The position numbers and the translations under genes were made by a program. This document shows positions 16,185 through 26,490 of a DNA stretch of 49,236 nucleotides, piece by piece (position 1 is the first letter of the stretch; each line of letters begins with the position of its first letter). The stretch comes from Mycolicibacterium pyrenivorans (lineage in GTDB: Bacteria > Actinomycetota > Actinomycetes > Mycobacteriales > Mycobacteriaceae): NCBI RefSeq assembly GCF_025821625.1, contig NZ_JACKSH010000260.1, positions 1 to 49,236 of the forward strand, given 5' to 3'. Under the pieces are notes generated by a model, which was given only the letters and a program-made list of their open reading frames with translations, had not been told where the DNA came from and did no database searches.

Positions 16185-18275
16185 TCACTCCCTACGCAGT
16201 AGGTTCAGTCGTTCGTCGGCGGGTACCTGGGGCATGTTCAGCACGTGTGCCACCGCCCGGGCGGGCTCGAGTCGCACGTAATTGCTCTGGCCCCAGTGAT
16301 ATTCGTCCCCGGTGATCTCGTCGCGCACCCAGAAGTGATCCTGCTGGTCCATCCCCAGCGCGCTCATGTCCAGCCACACGGTGCCTTCCTCTGTGCCGAA
16401 CGGGTTGAGCGTCACCACCACCAGAACCTGGTCCCCGGTGACCGGGTCGAACTTGCTGAAGGCCAGCAGTGCGTCGTTGTCGACGTCGTGGAACGTGATG
16501 GTGCGCAGCTGTTGCAGCGCGGGGTGCAGGCGTCGGATCTCGTTGAGCCGGGTCAGGAATGGTTCGAGGGATTCCCCATCGGCCAGCGCGGCGTCGAAAT
16601 CGCGGGGCCGCAACTCGTACTTCTCCGAGTTGAGGTATTCCTCGCTGCCCTCCCGGACCGCCCGGTGCTCGAAGAGTTCGAATCCGGAGTACACCCCCCA
16701 CACCGAGCTCATCGTCGCTGCCAGGGCCGCGCGGATCGCGAACATACCCGGCCCGCCGTGCTGCAGGCTCTCGTGCAGGATGTCGGGCGTGTTCACGAAC
16801 AGGTTGGGGCGCGCGTGGTCAGCGTGCTCGGCGATCTGCTGCCCGAACTCGGTGATCTCCCACTTGGCGGTCCTCCACGTGAAGTACGTGTAGGACTGCG
16901 TGAACCCGAGCTTGGCCAGGCCGTAGAGCCGCGCGGGCCGGGTGAAGGCCTCGGCCAGGAACAGGACGTCGGGGTCGATGTTCTTGGCCTCGCCGATCAA
17001 CCAGGCCCAGAAGTTGGGCGGCTTCGTGTGCGGGTTGTCGACACGGAAGATCTTGACGCCGTGGGACATCCAGAACCGTACGACGCGAAGGACCTCCTCG
17101 TAGATGCCCGCGGGGTCGTTGTCGAAGTTCAGCGGGTAGATGTCCTGGTACTTCTTGGGGGGGTTCTCGGCGTAGGCGATGGTGCCGTCGGGCAGCACCG
17201 TGAACCACTCCGGGTGGTCGCGCGCCCACGGATGATCCGGCGCGCATTGCAGCGCCAGGTCGAGGGCCACCTCGAGGCCCTCGTCGCGGGCGGCGGCGAC
17301 GAAGTCGTCGAAATCGTCGATGGTCCCGAGGGCGGGATGCACAGCGTCGTGACCCCCCTCGTGGCTGCCGATCGCCCACGGTGAACCGACGTCGTCGGGG
17401 GCCGCGGTGACGCTGTTGTTGCGCCCCTTGCGGTGCACGTAGCCGATCGGATGGATGGGCGGCAGATAGGCGACGTCGAAGCCCATCCTGGCAACCCGCG
17501 GCAGCGCCTTGGTCGCGGTCGCGAAGGTGCCGTGCACCGCGTTGCCTGCACTGTCCCAGCCGCCCGTGGACCGGGGGAAGAACTCGTACCAGGAACTGAA
17601 CTTCGCCTGCGGTCGATCCACCCACACGCCGTGCTGCTCGCCCCGGGTGATGAGTTCGCGCAGCGGGTACTGGTCGATCAGTTCGGTGACCTCGGGCGCC
17701 AGTGCCGCGCCTGCCCGCCAGAACGGATCGCCCGGCTCGCGCAGCCTGTCCGCGGCGGCGATCACCGGGTACCGCATCTGACGCGGCACCCCGGTCGCCG
17801 CACGTTCCAGCAGCCGCGCTCCCACCAACAGATCGTTGGACAGTTCGCCCTCGCTCTGGCCGGCCTCGAGCTTGGCGACGACGTTCTTGCGCCAGGTGGC
17901 GATCGGATCACCCCACCCGTCGACGCGATATGTCCACAGGCCCACCGCATCCGGGCTGAACTGGCCGTGGAAGACGTCGGGGGTGCGGCCCTGGAGCATG
18001 GGCGTGGTGAGGGGCCGGACTCGCTGGGTGGGGCTGACCACTTGCTGGATGGGCACGGGTTCGGCGGGGCGCACCCGCCCCGGTGGTTCGTCGGCCAACG
18101 GTGGATAAGTGGTGCCGTGATAGCGCACGACCAAGGTGGCCGAGACCGCGTCGTGGCCCTCCCGCCACACCGTCGCGGTCACCGGGACCACCTCGCCGAC
18201 GACCGCCTTCGCCGGGAACCGTCCACCGGACACCACGGGCTGTACGTCATCGATCTCGATACGACCGGCGGTCAC
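16185..18275 (-). CDS. glgE: Alpha-1,4-glucan:maltose-1-phosphate maltosyltransferase
   Basis: A 696-residue GH13_3 enzyme that extends alpha-glucan with maltose-1-phosphate. The nucleophile Asp is in FRVDNPHTKPPNFW, the acid Glu in FLAEAFTRPARLYG, and YLPPIHPIG opens the barrel. The frame is open to a GTG at 18302, but AGGAG at 18287-18283 precedes tandem GTGs at 18278 and 18275, so the latter (7-nt spacing) is used; the true start is one of these. N-terminal VEIDD-like opening (GRIEIDDVQPVVSGG) agrees with M. tuberculosis GlgE. GlgE loss is lethal in M. tuberculosis through maltose-1-phosphate build-up. It precedes glgB in the operon. Confidence 0.96.
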   Translation of the reverse strand: MTAGRIEIDDVQPVVSGGRFPAKAVVGEVVPVTATVWREGHDAVSATLVVRYHGTTYPPLADEPPGRVRPAEPVPIQQVVSPTQRVRPLTTPMLQGRTPDVFHGQFSPDAVGLWTYRVDGWGDPIATWRKNVVAKLEAGQSEGELSNDLLVGARLLERAATGVPRQMRYPVIAAADRLREPGDPFWRAGAALAPEVTELIDQYPLRELITRGEQHGVWVDRPQAKFSSWYEFFPRSTGGWDSAGNAVHGTFATATKALPRVARMGFDVAYLPPIHPIGYVHRKGRNNSVTAAPDDVGSPWAIGSHEGGHDAVHPALGTIDDFDDFVAAARDEGLEVALDLALQCAPDHPWARDHPEWFTVLPDGTIAYAENPPKKYQDIYPLNFDNDPAGIYEEVLRVVRFWMSHGVKIFRVDNPHTKPPNFWAWLIGEAKNIDPDVLFLAEAFTRPARLYGLAKLGFTQSYTYFTWRTAKWEITEFGQQIAEHADHARPNLFVNTPDILHESLQHGGPGMFAIRAALAATMSSVWGVYSGFELFEHRAVREGSEEYLNSEKYELRPRDFDAALADGESLEPFLTRLNEIRRLHPALQQLRTITFHDVDNDALLAFSKFDPVTGDQVLVVVTLNPFGTEEGTVWLDMSALGMDQQDHFWVRDEITGDEYHWGQSNYVRLEPARAVAHVLNMPQVPADERLNLLRRE

Positions 18276-18501
18276 CACAACACTCCTAATAGTCCTGATC
18301 ACTCACTACACCCTGTGCGGCGGATGCCGCGCGAGCCGTTGTCTGGTCTCGCTCAACTGCCCGGATTTTTCAGCCCTCTCGCGCCTATACCCACCGTAGT
18401 GTCAGGCTCAACCCCCCGGCAGGTCGTTGCGTCCACCGTCACGGACGCGGGATTGCGCGCACCGCGCTGTTCCGGGGCGGCGGTCAGTAAGGTGAACTCG
18501 C

Positions 18502-21153
18502 GTGAAAGCTCTCCGCCGGTTCACCGTCCGCGCCCATCTCCCCGAGCGGCTGTCCGCTCTGGAGCGGCTCTCGATCAATCTGCGGTGGTCATGGGACAAA
18601 CCGACCCAGGACCTGTTCGAGGCCGTCGATCCCGAGATCTGGAAGCACGTCGGATGCGATCCCGTCGCGATGCTCGGGCAGGTCAGCCCGACGAGGGTCG
18701 AGGAGCTCGCCCGCGACGAATCGTTCGTCCAGCGTCTCGACGCCCTCGCTGCCGAACTCGACGACTACCTGACCAGGCCGTTGTGGTACCAGCAGCGCGC
18801 CGCCGGGACCGGCGAGCCTGCCGGCAACGACGGTGTCGAACCCGACGGTCTGCCCAACGGAATCGCCTACTTCTCGATGGAGTTCGGGGTCGCCGAGGTC
18901 CTGCCGAACTACTCCGGTGGTCTGGGGATCCTCGCCGGTGATCACCTGAAGTCCGCTTCGGATCTCGGGCTTCCGTTGATCGCCGTCGGGCTCTGGTACC
19001 GGTCCGGATATTTCCGGCAGTCCCTGACCGCTGACGGATGGCAACACGAGACCTACCCGTCGCTGGATCCGCAGGGCCAGCCGCTGCGCCTGCTCACCGA
19101 CTCCGGGGGCGAGACGGTTCTGGTCGGGCTGGCGTTGCCCGACGGAGCGCAGCTTTCCGCACGCATCTGGATCGCACAGGTGGGCCGAATCCCGTTGCTG
19201 CTGCTCGATTCCGACATCCCGGAGAACGACCACGAGCTGCGCGGGGTCACCGACCGCCTCTACGGCGGCGACCAGGAGCACCGGATGAGGCAGGAGATCC
19301 TTGCAGGCATCGGTGGGGTGCGGGCGATCCGGGCGTTCACCGAGATCGAGGGTCTGCCGTCGCCCGAGGTGTTTCACATGAACGAGGGTCATGCGGGATT
19401 CCTCGGCGCCGAACGCATCCGCGAACTGATCGAGGTCGGACTCGACTTCGACACCGCGCTGACCGTCGTCCGCTCGTCGACGGTCTTCACCACCCACACC
19501 CCGGTGCCTGCCGGCATCGACCGGTTCCCGGTGGAGATGGTGGAGCGCTACTTCGGTCCCGAGCCGGGCGGGGCCGGTTCCCGGCTGCTGCCCGGGGTGC
19601 CGCTCGAGCGCATCGTGGCCTTCGGCGACGAGGACGACCCGACGAAGTTCAACATGGCTCACATGGGGTTGCGGCTGGCTCAGCGCGCCAACGGCGTGTC
19701 GCTGCTGCACGGGCAGGTCAGCCGCGGGATGTTCAACGACCTGTGGCCCGGGTTCGATCAGGCGGAGGTGCCGATCGGCTCGATCACCAACGGTGTGCAC
19801 GCGCCCACCTGGGCGGCGCCGCAATGGCTGGAATTGGGGCGCGAGGTGCTCGGCAGTGCGGATCTGACCTCGTTGCGTGAGCCCGAGACGTGGGAGGGGA
19901 TGCACGAGATCGACCCCGAGCGCATCTGGTCGATTCGCTCGCAACTGCGCCAGGCGTTGATCGAGGACGTCCGCGCCCGGTTGCGGCGCTCGTGGCACGA
20001 GCGTGGCGCTGCTGACGCCGAATTGGGTTGGATCGCAACCGCTTTCGATCCTGGTGTCCTGACGATCGGATTCGCCCGCCGGGTGCCGACCTACAAGCGT
20101 CTGACCCTGATGCTGCGCGATCCGGATCGGTTGACCAAGCTGCTGCTCGACGACGAACGACCGCTCCAGTTGATCGTCGCTGGCAAGGCGCACCCCGCCG
20201 ACGAAGGGGGGAAGGCGCTGATCCAGCAGGTGGTGCGCTTCGCCGACCGCCCGGAAGTGCGTCACCGCATCGCGTTCCTGCCCGACTACGACATGTCGAT
20301 GGCCCGCCAGCTCTACTACGGCTGTGACGTCTGGCTGAACAACCCGTTGCGGCCCCTCGAAGCGTGCGGCACCTCCGGCATGAAGAGCGCGCTCAACGGC
20401 GGGCTGAATCTGTCGATCCGCGACGGGTGGTGGGATGAGTGGTACGACGGCGAGAACGGATGGGAGATCCCGACCGCCGACGGGCTGGCCGACGAGAACC
20501 GGCGCGACGACCTCGAGGCGTCGGCGCTCTACGACCTGCTCGAGCGGTCGGTGACGCCCAAGTTCTACGACCGCGACGAACGCGGCGTTCCGACGCGGTG
20601 GGTCGAGATGGTCCGGCACACCCTGCAGGTGCTCGGGCCGAAGGTACTGGCCTCGCGGATGGTGCGTGACTACACCGAGAAGTACTACGTGCCTGCGGCA
20701 CAGTCGCTGCGGCGGTCGATCGAGCCGGGGCGGTCCAGCGCCGAAGGGTTCGATGCGCCGTGCGGGGCCGCCCGCGAACTCGCGGACTACCGACACCGCG
20801 TCGCGCGCGCCTGGCCGCACATCGCGATCACCGACGTCGACAGCTACGGGTTGCCCGACATACCGCTGTTGGGTTCGGAGCTGACGCTGACCGCGCAGGT
20901 CCATCTTGCCGGGCTGCAGGCGGACGAGGTCACCGTGCAGGCGGTGCTCGGCCGGGTCGACGCCGGCGACAGGCTCATCGATCCCGTCAAAGTGGCGATG
21001 ACGCACGCCGGAACCTCCGACAGCGGCAACGAGATCTTCACCGCGACAACGCCGCTGCCCATCACCGGTCCGGTCGGGTACACGGTCCGGGTGCTGCCGC
21101 ACCACCGGCTACTGGCCGGCGACAACGAGTTCGGACTCGTCGCTCTGGCGTGA
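18502..21153 (+). CDS. glgP: Alpha-glucan phosphorylase
   Basis: An 883-residue GT35 phosphorylase of the actinobacterial/archaeal type with an N-terminal DUF3417 region (KALRRFTVRAHLPERL). The PLP lysine is in EACGTSGMKSALNGG and the substrate loops include FSMEFGVAE and HMNEGHAGFLG. It releases glucose-1-phosphate from alpha-glucan, the opposite direction to glgE-glgB, from which it is transcribed divergently. GTG start at 18502, AGTAAGG upstream. Confidence 0.95.
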   Translation: MKALRRFTVRAHLPERLSALERLSINLRWSWDKPTQDLFEAVDPEIWKHVGCDPVAMLGQVSPTRVEELARDESFVQRLDALAAELDDYLTRPLWYQQRAAGTGEPAGNDGVEPDGLPNGIAYFSMEFGVAEVLPNYSGGLGILAGDHLKSASDLGLPLIAVGLWYRSGYFRQSLTADGWQHETYPSLDPQGQPLRLLTDSGGETVLVGLALPDGAQLSARIWIAQVGRIPLLLLDSDIPENDHELRGVTDRLYGGDQEHRMRQEILAGIGGVRAIRAFTEIEGLPSPEVFHMNEGHAGFLGAERIRELIEVGLDFDTALTVVRSSTVFTTHTPVPAGIDRFPVEMVERYFGPEPGGAGSRLLPGVPLERIVAFGDEDDPTKFNMAHMGLRLAQRANGVSLLHGQVSRGMFNDLWPGFDQAEVPIGSITNGVHAPTWAAPQWLELGREVLGSADLTSLREPETWEGMHEIDPERIWSIRSQLRQALIEDVRARLRRSWHERGAADAELGWIATAFDPGVLTIGFARRVPTYKRLTLMLRDPDRLTKLLLDDERPLQLIVAGKAHPADEGGKALIQQVVRFADRPEVRHRIAFLPDYDMSMARQLYYGCDVWLNNPLRPLEACGTSGMKSALNGGLNLSIRDGWWDEWYDGENGWEIPTADGLADENRRDDLEASALYDLLERSVTPKFYDRDERGVPTRWVEMVRHTLQVLGPKVLASRMVRDYTEKYYVPAAQSLRRSIEPGRSSAEGFDAPCGAARELADYRHRVARAWPHIAITDVDSYGLPDIPLLGSELTLTAQVHLAGLQADEVTVQAVLGRVDAGDRLIDPVKVAMTHAGTSDSGNEIFTATTPLPITGPVGYTVRVLPHHRLLAGDNEFGLVALA

Positions 21154-21156
21154 CGC

Positions 21157-22626
21157 TCAGCGGAAACGCTTGAAGCAGCGCTCCGCGTCGCCGAGGACGC
21201 CGACCCGGAACGCGTCGATCCGGGAGAAGCCCGACGGCACCGACTCACCGTTGACGTCGCTGGCCACCAGCCCGTTGGTGAGGATGCCCGACACCGCCTC
21301 GTCGACGTCGCCCGCGGTGAGAGCGACGGTGTTGCCGTCAGGGGTGGTGACCTCTCTGGTCATCTTGGCCGTCGCGACCCCGGTGAGGCAGGCCGTGCGC
21401 AACGCCGCCCCTGCGGTGTTCAGTTCCACGCCGCCGTGTTCCTGCTGGACGGCCAGCATGTAGCGGGACACCAGCGCCGAGTACGCGACGTTGTCGCCGG
21501 TCGCGAGGCTGCTGACGTCCTGGCGATCGTCCCGGGTGCCCAACTCCTCGAGGCCGGGGAGATCGACCACGATGGTGTTGGTCGCCGGGCAGAACGACGC
21601 GGGCGGGCTTGGCCGCGCATCGGCGCAATCCTCGGCGTCGGCGGTGTCGAAGCTCAGGGCCGGGGGATCGGTGGGCGCGAACAGGACCTCCATCGCGTCG
21701 ACGATCGACCGTACCGATTCCTCGGTGACCGGCAGCTCGCCCGTCTGGTCCTCGGGCAGCAGCACCGGCAGGTCGCCGCGCCGCTGCCCGATCTCGCGGA
21801 GGTCGATTCCCGCGCACGCCGAGGGCCCGTCGGTGAAACCGCTCTGAAACGCCGAGACCCTCTCGAACGCGGAGCCGTGCTCGTCGAGCCCGACGTCGGG
21901 ATCGCCCTCGTTGAGCAGCGGATCGCGGAACGAGATGACACCGGCGAGCACATTGTTGAGGCCCTCGCCGGTGCTCAGGGTGAACCGCGGTGAATCGTCC
22001 TCGGCCACCCAGCGCATGTAGGCGCCCGAGAGGCAATCGGACTGCTGCTCCCCGACCAGGGTCGGCGTGCTCTTGCTGGACAGGCCGGCCTGCCGCGCGA
22101 CGGCGTGGCCGTACTCATGGGCGAGGACCATCACCACGCCGATGTCACCGTGTGCGCGCTTCAGGCTCGGCAGCAACTCGCCGCGGTCCCAGCCGATCGT
22201 CCTGTCGGAGTAACAGAATCCCGCGTTGACCAGCCCGTAGGTGTCGTCCCCGCAGAACTCACCGTCGAAGCCCTCGGCATCCCAGGAGACCAGCGCTTTC
22301 GCCGGGCTGAAATCGTCACCGAAGGTCTCCGGGTAGTAGGTCTCCCAATACTGCTCGATGTCGCTGATCGCACTTCCGGCCAGTTGGTCGATGTCGCCGC
22401 CGTCGGTTCCCTCGACGTCGCGGGTGGGTCCTTCGGCGTTGGGCCGCAACCCGGTGGGGCCGTCGGTGGCGGGCATGCCAGCCACGCTGAACGGATCGTC
22501 GAACACCGACACCGGGTTGCCCTGCAGCGTCGTCGAGCACGCCGTGCCGAGGAGCACCGAGAAGGTCGCGATCGTGGCGCTGACGAGCTGACGCCGCTTC
22601 GCTGACGGACCCGTGGACCGTCTCAT
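21157..22626 (-). CDS. Secreted neutral zinc metallopeptidase
   Basis: A 489-residue protein with a signal peptide (basic MRRSTGPSAKRRQ, then a hydrophobic stretch ending LLGTACSTT). The cysteine could be lipidated, though the -3 position is Gly rather than Leu. The catalytic zinc motif is HEYGH (VMVLAHEYGHAVARQ), with a glutamate-containing stretch (QQSDCLSGAYMRW) downstream as likely third-ligand region. The frame extends upstream, but GAAAGGCGG precedes ATG 22626. The family is annotated as neutral zinc metallopeptidase in mycobacteria; substrate unknown. It ends 3 nt from the glgP stop and separates glgP from dinG, which are adjacent in M. tuberculosis. Confidence 0.85.
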   Translation of the reverse strand: MRRSTGPSAKRRQLVSATIATFSVLLGTACSTTLQGNPVSVFDDPFSVAGMPATDGPTGLRPNAEGPTRDVEGTDGGDIDQLAGSAISDIEQYWETYYPETFGDDFSPAKALVSWDAEGFDGEFCGDDTYGLVNAGFCYSDRTIGWDRGELLPSLKRAHGDIGVVMVLAHEYGHAVARQAGLSSKSTPTLVGEQQSDCLSGAYMRWVAEDDSPRFTLSTGEGLNNVLAGVISFRDPLLNEGDPDVGLDEHGSAFERVSAFQSGFTDGPSACAGIDLREIGQRRGDLPVLLPEDQTGELPVTEESVRSIVDAMEVLFAPTDPPALSFDTADAEDCADARPSPPASFCPATNTIVVDLPGLEELGTRDDRQDVSSLATGDNVAYSALVSRYMLAVQQEHGGVELNTAGAALRTACLTGVATAKMTREVTTPDGNTVALTAGDVDEAVSGILTNGLVASDVNGESVPSGFSRIDAFRVGVLGDAERCFKRFR

Positions 22627-22737
22627 GGACGCCGCCTTTCGGTGGTCACTCAGCGGCCTGGGCGGCGCGCACCGGAACTCCGCTGTCAGGATAGTGACCG
22701 GCACGGTCGGCCGGGCCGATCGCGCGGGGATTGCACG

Positions 22738-24759
22738 CTAGGGCTCTCGATCCGGCGCCCGAAGCCGCTGCAGCGCGGCCCGCACCGACGCCCCGTCGGT
22801 CGTCGCCCAGAACGGCGGCAGTGAGGCGCGCAGGAACCCGCCGTAGCGGGCCGTCGCCATCCGAGAGTCGAGGACAGCCACGACGCCGCGGTCATCGACA
22901 CGGCGCAGCAGGCGCCCCGCGCCCTGGGCGAGCAGCAGCGCGGCGTGGCTGGCGGCCACGGCCATGAAGCCGTTGCCGCCCCGCGCCGCGACGGCGCGCT
23001 GCCGCGCGGTCAGCAACGGGTCGTCGGGGCGCGGGAACGGAATCCGGTCGATGAGCACGAGCGACAACGACGGACCGGGAACGTCGACGCCCTGCCACAG
23101 AGACAGCGTCCCGAACAGTGATGTCTGCTCGTCGGCTGCGAAGCGCTGCACCAGGGTGGAGGTGTTGTCGTCACCCTGGCACAGCACCGGGGTGTCCAGG
23201 CGATCCCGCATGATCTCGGCGGCGGCCTTGGCTGCCCGCATCGACGAGAACAGGCCGAGCGTCCGCCCGTCGGCGGCGGCGATCAGCGAGGCGATCTCGT
23301 CGAGTTGCTCGGCGGACCCGGTGCCGTCGCGGCCCGGCGGCGGCAGATGGGCGGCGACGTACAGGATGCCCGACCGCGCATGGTCGAACGGCGACCCCAC
23401 GTCGAGCCCGCGCCAGGTGACTTCGGTGTCGGCGCGGTCGCCGACGCGGTCCAGTCCCCACGCCGCGGCCATCGCGTCGAAGCTGCCGCCGATCGTCAAC
23501 GTCGCCGACGTCAACACCGCCGTGGAGCGTCCGAACAGGCTGGCGCGCAACAGACCTGCCACCGACAGCGGCGCGACGCGGAGCACGCTGCGACTTTCGG
23601 CGGCCGGCCGGGACGCTTCGGGGTGCTCGACCCACACGACGTCGGTGCGGTCGGGGATCGCGGGAACGAACGAGCTCAGGATCCTGGACGCGGTGTCGCT
23701 GACATCGGTGAGCGCGTTGGCGGCCTCGGTGCGTGCGGCCGCGGTCTTCGGGTCGTTGGGTGCGGTGTCGATCGCGGACCTGGCTCTGCTCGCGGCGTCG
23801 CGCAGCACCGTCAGGTGACTCGCCATCTCCTCGCCGAGAACGTCGATGCGGCCCGCGCGGGCATCGAAGATCGCCGACGCGAAGGTCGCGGCCGCCCCTT
23901 CGAGCCGCTGGGCGAGCTCGGGTTCCACCAGTCGGGCGGCGCGGCGCTGCGCGATGCCCAGCGAGGTCGCCGACAGCTCTGCGGTCGCGACGCCGGTGAC
24001 CCTGTCCGCCAGCTCGTGTGCCTCGTCGACGACCAGCAGGTCGTGTTCGGGGAGGACGTTCGCCTCCCCGATGGCGTCGATGGCCAGCAGTGCATGGTTG
24101 GTCACGACGACATCTGCGCGGCCGGCACGGTCGCGGGCGCGTTCGGCGAAGCAATCGGTGCCGAACGGGCACCGGGACACCCCGATGCACTCCCGCGCCG
24201 ACACGCTGACCTGCGACCAGGACCGGTCCGGGACCCCCGGGGTGAGTTCGTCACGGTCGCCGGTCTCGGTGTTCGACGACCATTCGACGAGACGCTGTAC
24301 GTCGCGCCCGAGGGCGCTGGCCGCGACAGGTGAGAAGAGTTCCTCCTGCGGCCGGTCGTCGGGTTCGGATCCGGCCTGGGCGCCGTTGTGGATCTTGTTC
24401 AGGCACAGGTAGTTTCCGCGACCCTTGAGGAGCGCGAACTCGGGCCTGCGGGGCAATGCCGCAGCCAGTGAGTCCGCGAGCCGCGGCAGGTCGCGGTCGA
24501 CCAGCTGTCGTTGCAGCGCGATCGTCGCCGTCGAGACGACGACGGGGCGGTTGTCGTTCAGCGAGTGGGCGATCGCCGGCACCAGATAGGCCAGCGATTT
24601 GCCGGTGCCCGTCCCGGCCTGGACGGCGAGGTGCTCGCCGCGCTCGAATGCGTGCGCCACCGCCTGCGCCATCTCGATCTGGCCGTCGCGCTCGGCGCCG
24701 CCCAGCGCCGCCACCGCAGTGGCCAGCAACTCGGTGACGTCAGCCACCCGGACGGCCAC
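22738..24759 (-). CDS. dinG: ATP-dependent DNA helicase DinG (XPD-like)
   Basis: A 673-residue SF2 helicase. Walker A is AGTGTGKS (48-55), the DEAH box is in VVDEAHELAD, and motif VI is QGAGRLLRRVDDRG. Cysteines for the iron-sulfur cluster are in NYLCLNKIH and ECIGVSRCPFGTDCF. It unwinds 5'-to-3', acting on G-quadruplexes and R-loops in characterised homologues. The GTG start overlaps the end of pncB by 20 nt; GTG 24747 would reduce that to 8 nt. Co-transcribed downstream of pncB. Confidence 0.93.
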   Translation of the reverse strand: MAVRVADVTELLATAVAALGGAERDGQIEMAQAVAHAFERGEHLAVQAGTGTGKSLAYLVPAIAHSLNDNRPVVVSTATIALQRQLVDRDLPRLADSLAAALPRRPEFALLKGRGNYLCLNKIHNGAQAGSEPDDRPQEELFSPVAASALGRDVQRLVEWSSNTETGDRDELTPGVPDRSWSQVSVSARECIGVSRCPFGTDCFAERARDRAGRADVVVTNHALLAIDAIGEANVLPEHDLLVVDEAHELADRVTGVATAELSATSLGIAQRRAARLVEPELAQRLEGAAATFASAIFDARAGRIDVLGEEMASHLTVLRDAASRARSAIDTAPNDPKTAAARTEAANALTDVSDTASRILSSFVPAIPDRTDVVWVEHPEASRPAAESRSVLRVAPLSVAGLLRASLFGRSTAVLTSATLTIGGSFDAMAAAWGLDRVGDRADTEVTWRGLDVGSPFDHARSGILYVAAHLPPPGRDGTGSAEQLDEIASLIAAADGRTLGLFSSMRAAKAAAEIMRDRLDTPVLCQGDDNTSTLVQRFAADEQTSLFGTLSLWQGVDVPGPSLSLVLIDRIPFPRPDDPLLTARQRAVAARGGNGFMAVAASHAALLLAQGAGRLLRRVDDRGVVAVLDSRMATARYGGFLRASLPPFWATTDGASVRAALQRLRAPDREP

Positions 24760-26104
24760 CCGCTGTGCGCGTCGGGGCGATCATCCGCGTCGGGATCGCG
24801 GGGTCACCCTTGGAGAGCTTCAGGCCGTCCCAGGGCAGGCTGCGCAGACCCTGGCGGACGCGTTGGCGTGCCGGTTCCAGGCCGAGATCGGCGACCGGCT
24901 CACCTTGACGTACCAGCGCGACCGTCAGTTGCCGCGAGTCGAGATCCGGTGGTGTCTGCGGCGGTTCGGCTGCCGGGTAGACGACCTCCTCGAGGATGGT
25001 TCCCGACGGCTTGGCCAGCCGGGCGGCGTGCTTGCGCCCGCCGTGGGATTCCTTGCGGCTGCTGCGTTTCTCGACGGGAATGCCGTCCACTTCGACCAGC
25101 TTGTACACCATGCCCGCGGTCGGTGCTCCTGATCCGGTGACCACCGAGGTGCCGACGCCGTAGGTGTCGACGGGTTCGGCGCGCAGCGCGGCGATGGCGA
25201 ACTCGTCCAGGTCGCCGGAGACCACGATGCCGGTGCCGGTCGCGCCGAGACCGTCCAGCTGTTCGCGGACCTGCCGGGTCAGCACGCCGAGGTCGCCGGA
25301 GTCGATGCGCACCGCTCCCAGGTGCGGGCCCGCGACCGCCACCGCGTTGGCGACGCCCGCGGTGATGTCGTAGGTGTCCACGAGCAGCGTGGTGTCCACA
25401 CCCAGCGCGTCGACCTGGGCACGGAACGCCGCTTTCTCCCAATCCGACGCCGACTGGCCGTCGACGGTGTGCAGCAGCGTGAAGGCGTGTGCGCTGGTGC
25501 CCAGCGCCGGGATGCCGTGGCTGCGCTGGGCCTCGAGGTTCGATGACCCGGTGAAACCCGCGATGTAGGCGGCACGCGCCGCGGCGACGGCCGCCCACTC
25601 GTGCGTGCGCCGCGAACCCATCTCGATCAGCGGGCGGCCGTCGGCGGCGCCGACCATGCGGGCGGCGGCGGAGGCGATGGCGCTGTCGTGATTGAAGATC
25701 GACAGCGCCAGCGTCTCGAGCAGCACACATTCGCCGAATGTCCCGTGCACCGAGAGCACGGGCGACCCCGGGAAGTACAGCTCGCCCTCGGGGTAGCCGT
25801 CGACGTCGCCGGCGAAGCGGTACCCCGCCAGGTAGTCGAGGGTGTCGGCGTCCAGGAACTCGGCGAGTGAGCTCAGCTCCGCGGCGTCGAATCTGAACTC
25901 GGGCAACGCTTCCACAAAGCGGGCAGTGCCCGCGGTGACCCCGTAGCGCCTGCCCTCGGGAAGGCGCCGGGCGAACACCTCGAACGTGGCCCGCCGGTGC
26001 GCGGTGCCGTCCCGCAACGCCGCGGCGAGCATCGTCAGTTCGTACTTGTCGGTCAGCAGGGACACGGGCTGACCGAGAGACGACGCCCGGGACGATCCAG
26101 TCAC
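24740..26104 (-). CDS. pncB: Nicotinate phosphoribosyltransferase
   Basis: A 454-residue enzyme converting nicotinate and PRPP to nicotinate mononucleotide in NAD salvage (M. tuberculosis PncB1, Rv1330c). It opens with SLLTDKYELTML, carries the phosphorylated-His region EMGSRRTHEWAA, and the PRPP-binding parts VRIDSGDL and VVSGDLDEF. The frame is open 48 codons upstream, but that sequence is antisense to clpS; GTG 26104 gives the family N-terminus. It is divergent from clpS with 64 nt between and heads an operon with dinG. Confidence 0.94.
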   Translation of the reverse strand: MTGSSRASSLGQPVSLLTDKYELTMLAAALRDGTAHRRATFEVFARRLPEGRRYGVTAGTARFVEALPEFRFDAAELSSLAEFLDADTLDYLAGYRFAGDVDGYPEGELYFPGSPVLSVHGTFGECVLLETLALSIFNHDSAIASAAARMVGAADGRPLIEMGSRRTHEWAAVAAARAAYIAGFTGSSNLEAQRSHGIPALGTSAHAFTLLHTVDGQSASDWEKAAFRAQVDALGVDTTLLVDTYDITAGVANAVAVAGPHLGAVRIDSGDLGVLTRQVREQLDGLGATGTGIVVSGDLDEFAIAALRAEPVDTYGVGTSVVTGSGAPTAGMVYKLVEVDGIPVEKRSSRKESHGGRKHAARLAKPSGTILEEVVYPAAEPPQTPPDLDSRQLTVALVRQGEPVADLGLEPARQRVRQGLRSLPWDGLKLSKGDPAIPTRMIAPTRTAGGRPGG

Positions 26105-26168
26105 AGGCCAACCGTATCGGTTCGGAGCGCGTTCGAAGCAGCACGACGGCCCCGGTATTCTTGCCCAC

Positions 26169-26483
26169 ATGGTTACGCCGGCGAAGTCCCGACCGGGAAC
26201 CCGCGAAGACACCGACGTCGCCACCGTGCCCGAAGACGACGTCGCCACCGATGCCCCGTGGGTGACCCTCGTCTGGGATGATCCCGTGAACTTGATGACC
26301 TACGTGACGTACGTGCTGCAGAAGCTCTTCGGCTACAGCGAACCGCACGCGACCAAGCTGATGCTCCAGGTGCACAACGAGGGCAAGGCGGTGGTCTCGG
26401 CGGGCAGCCGGGAATCGATGGAGGTCGATGTGTCCAAGCTCCACGCCGCAGGGTTGTGGGCGACGCTGCAACAGGACCGCTGA
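26169..26483 (+). CDS. clpS: ATP-dependent Clp protease adaptor ClpS
   Basis: A 104-residue ClpS. The disordered N-terminus (1-30) is followed by the core with WVTLVWDDPVNLMTYVTYVLQKLFGY, including the DDPVN motif for N-degron recognition, then HNEGKAVV and the ClpC contact helix. It delivers proteins with destabilising N-terminal residues to ClpC1P. ATG start. The DUF2017 gene begins 7 nt after its stop. Confidence 0.95.
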   Translation: MVTPAKSRPGTREDTDVATVPEDDVATDAPWVTLVWDDPVNLMTYVTYVLQKLFGYSEPHATKLMLQVHNEGKAVVSAGSRESMEVDVSKLHAAGLWATLQQDR

Positions 26484-26490
26484 CCCCGCG

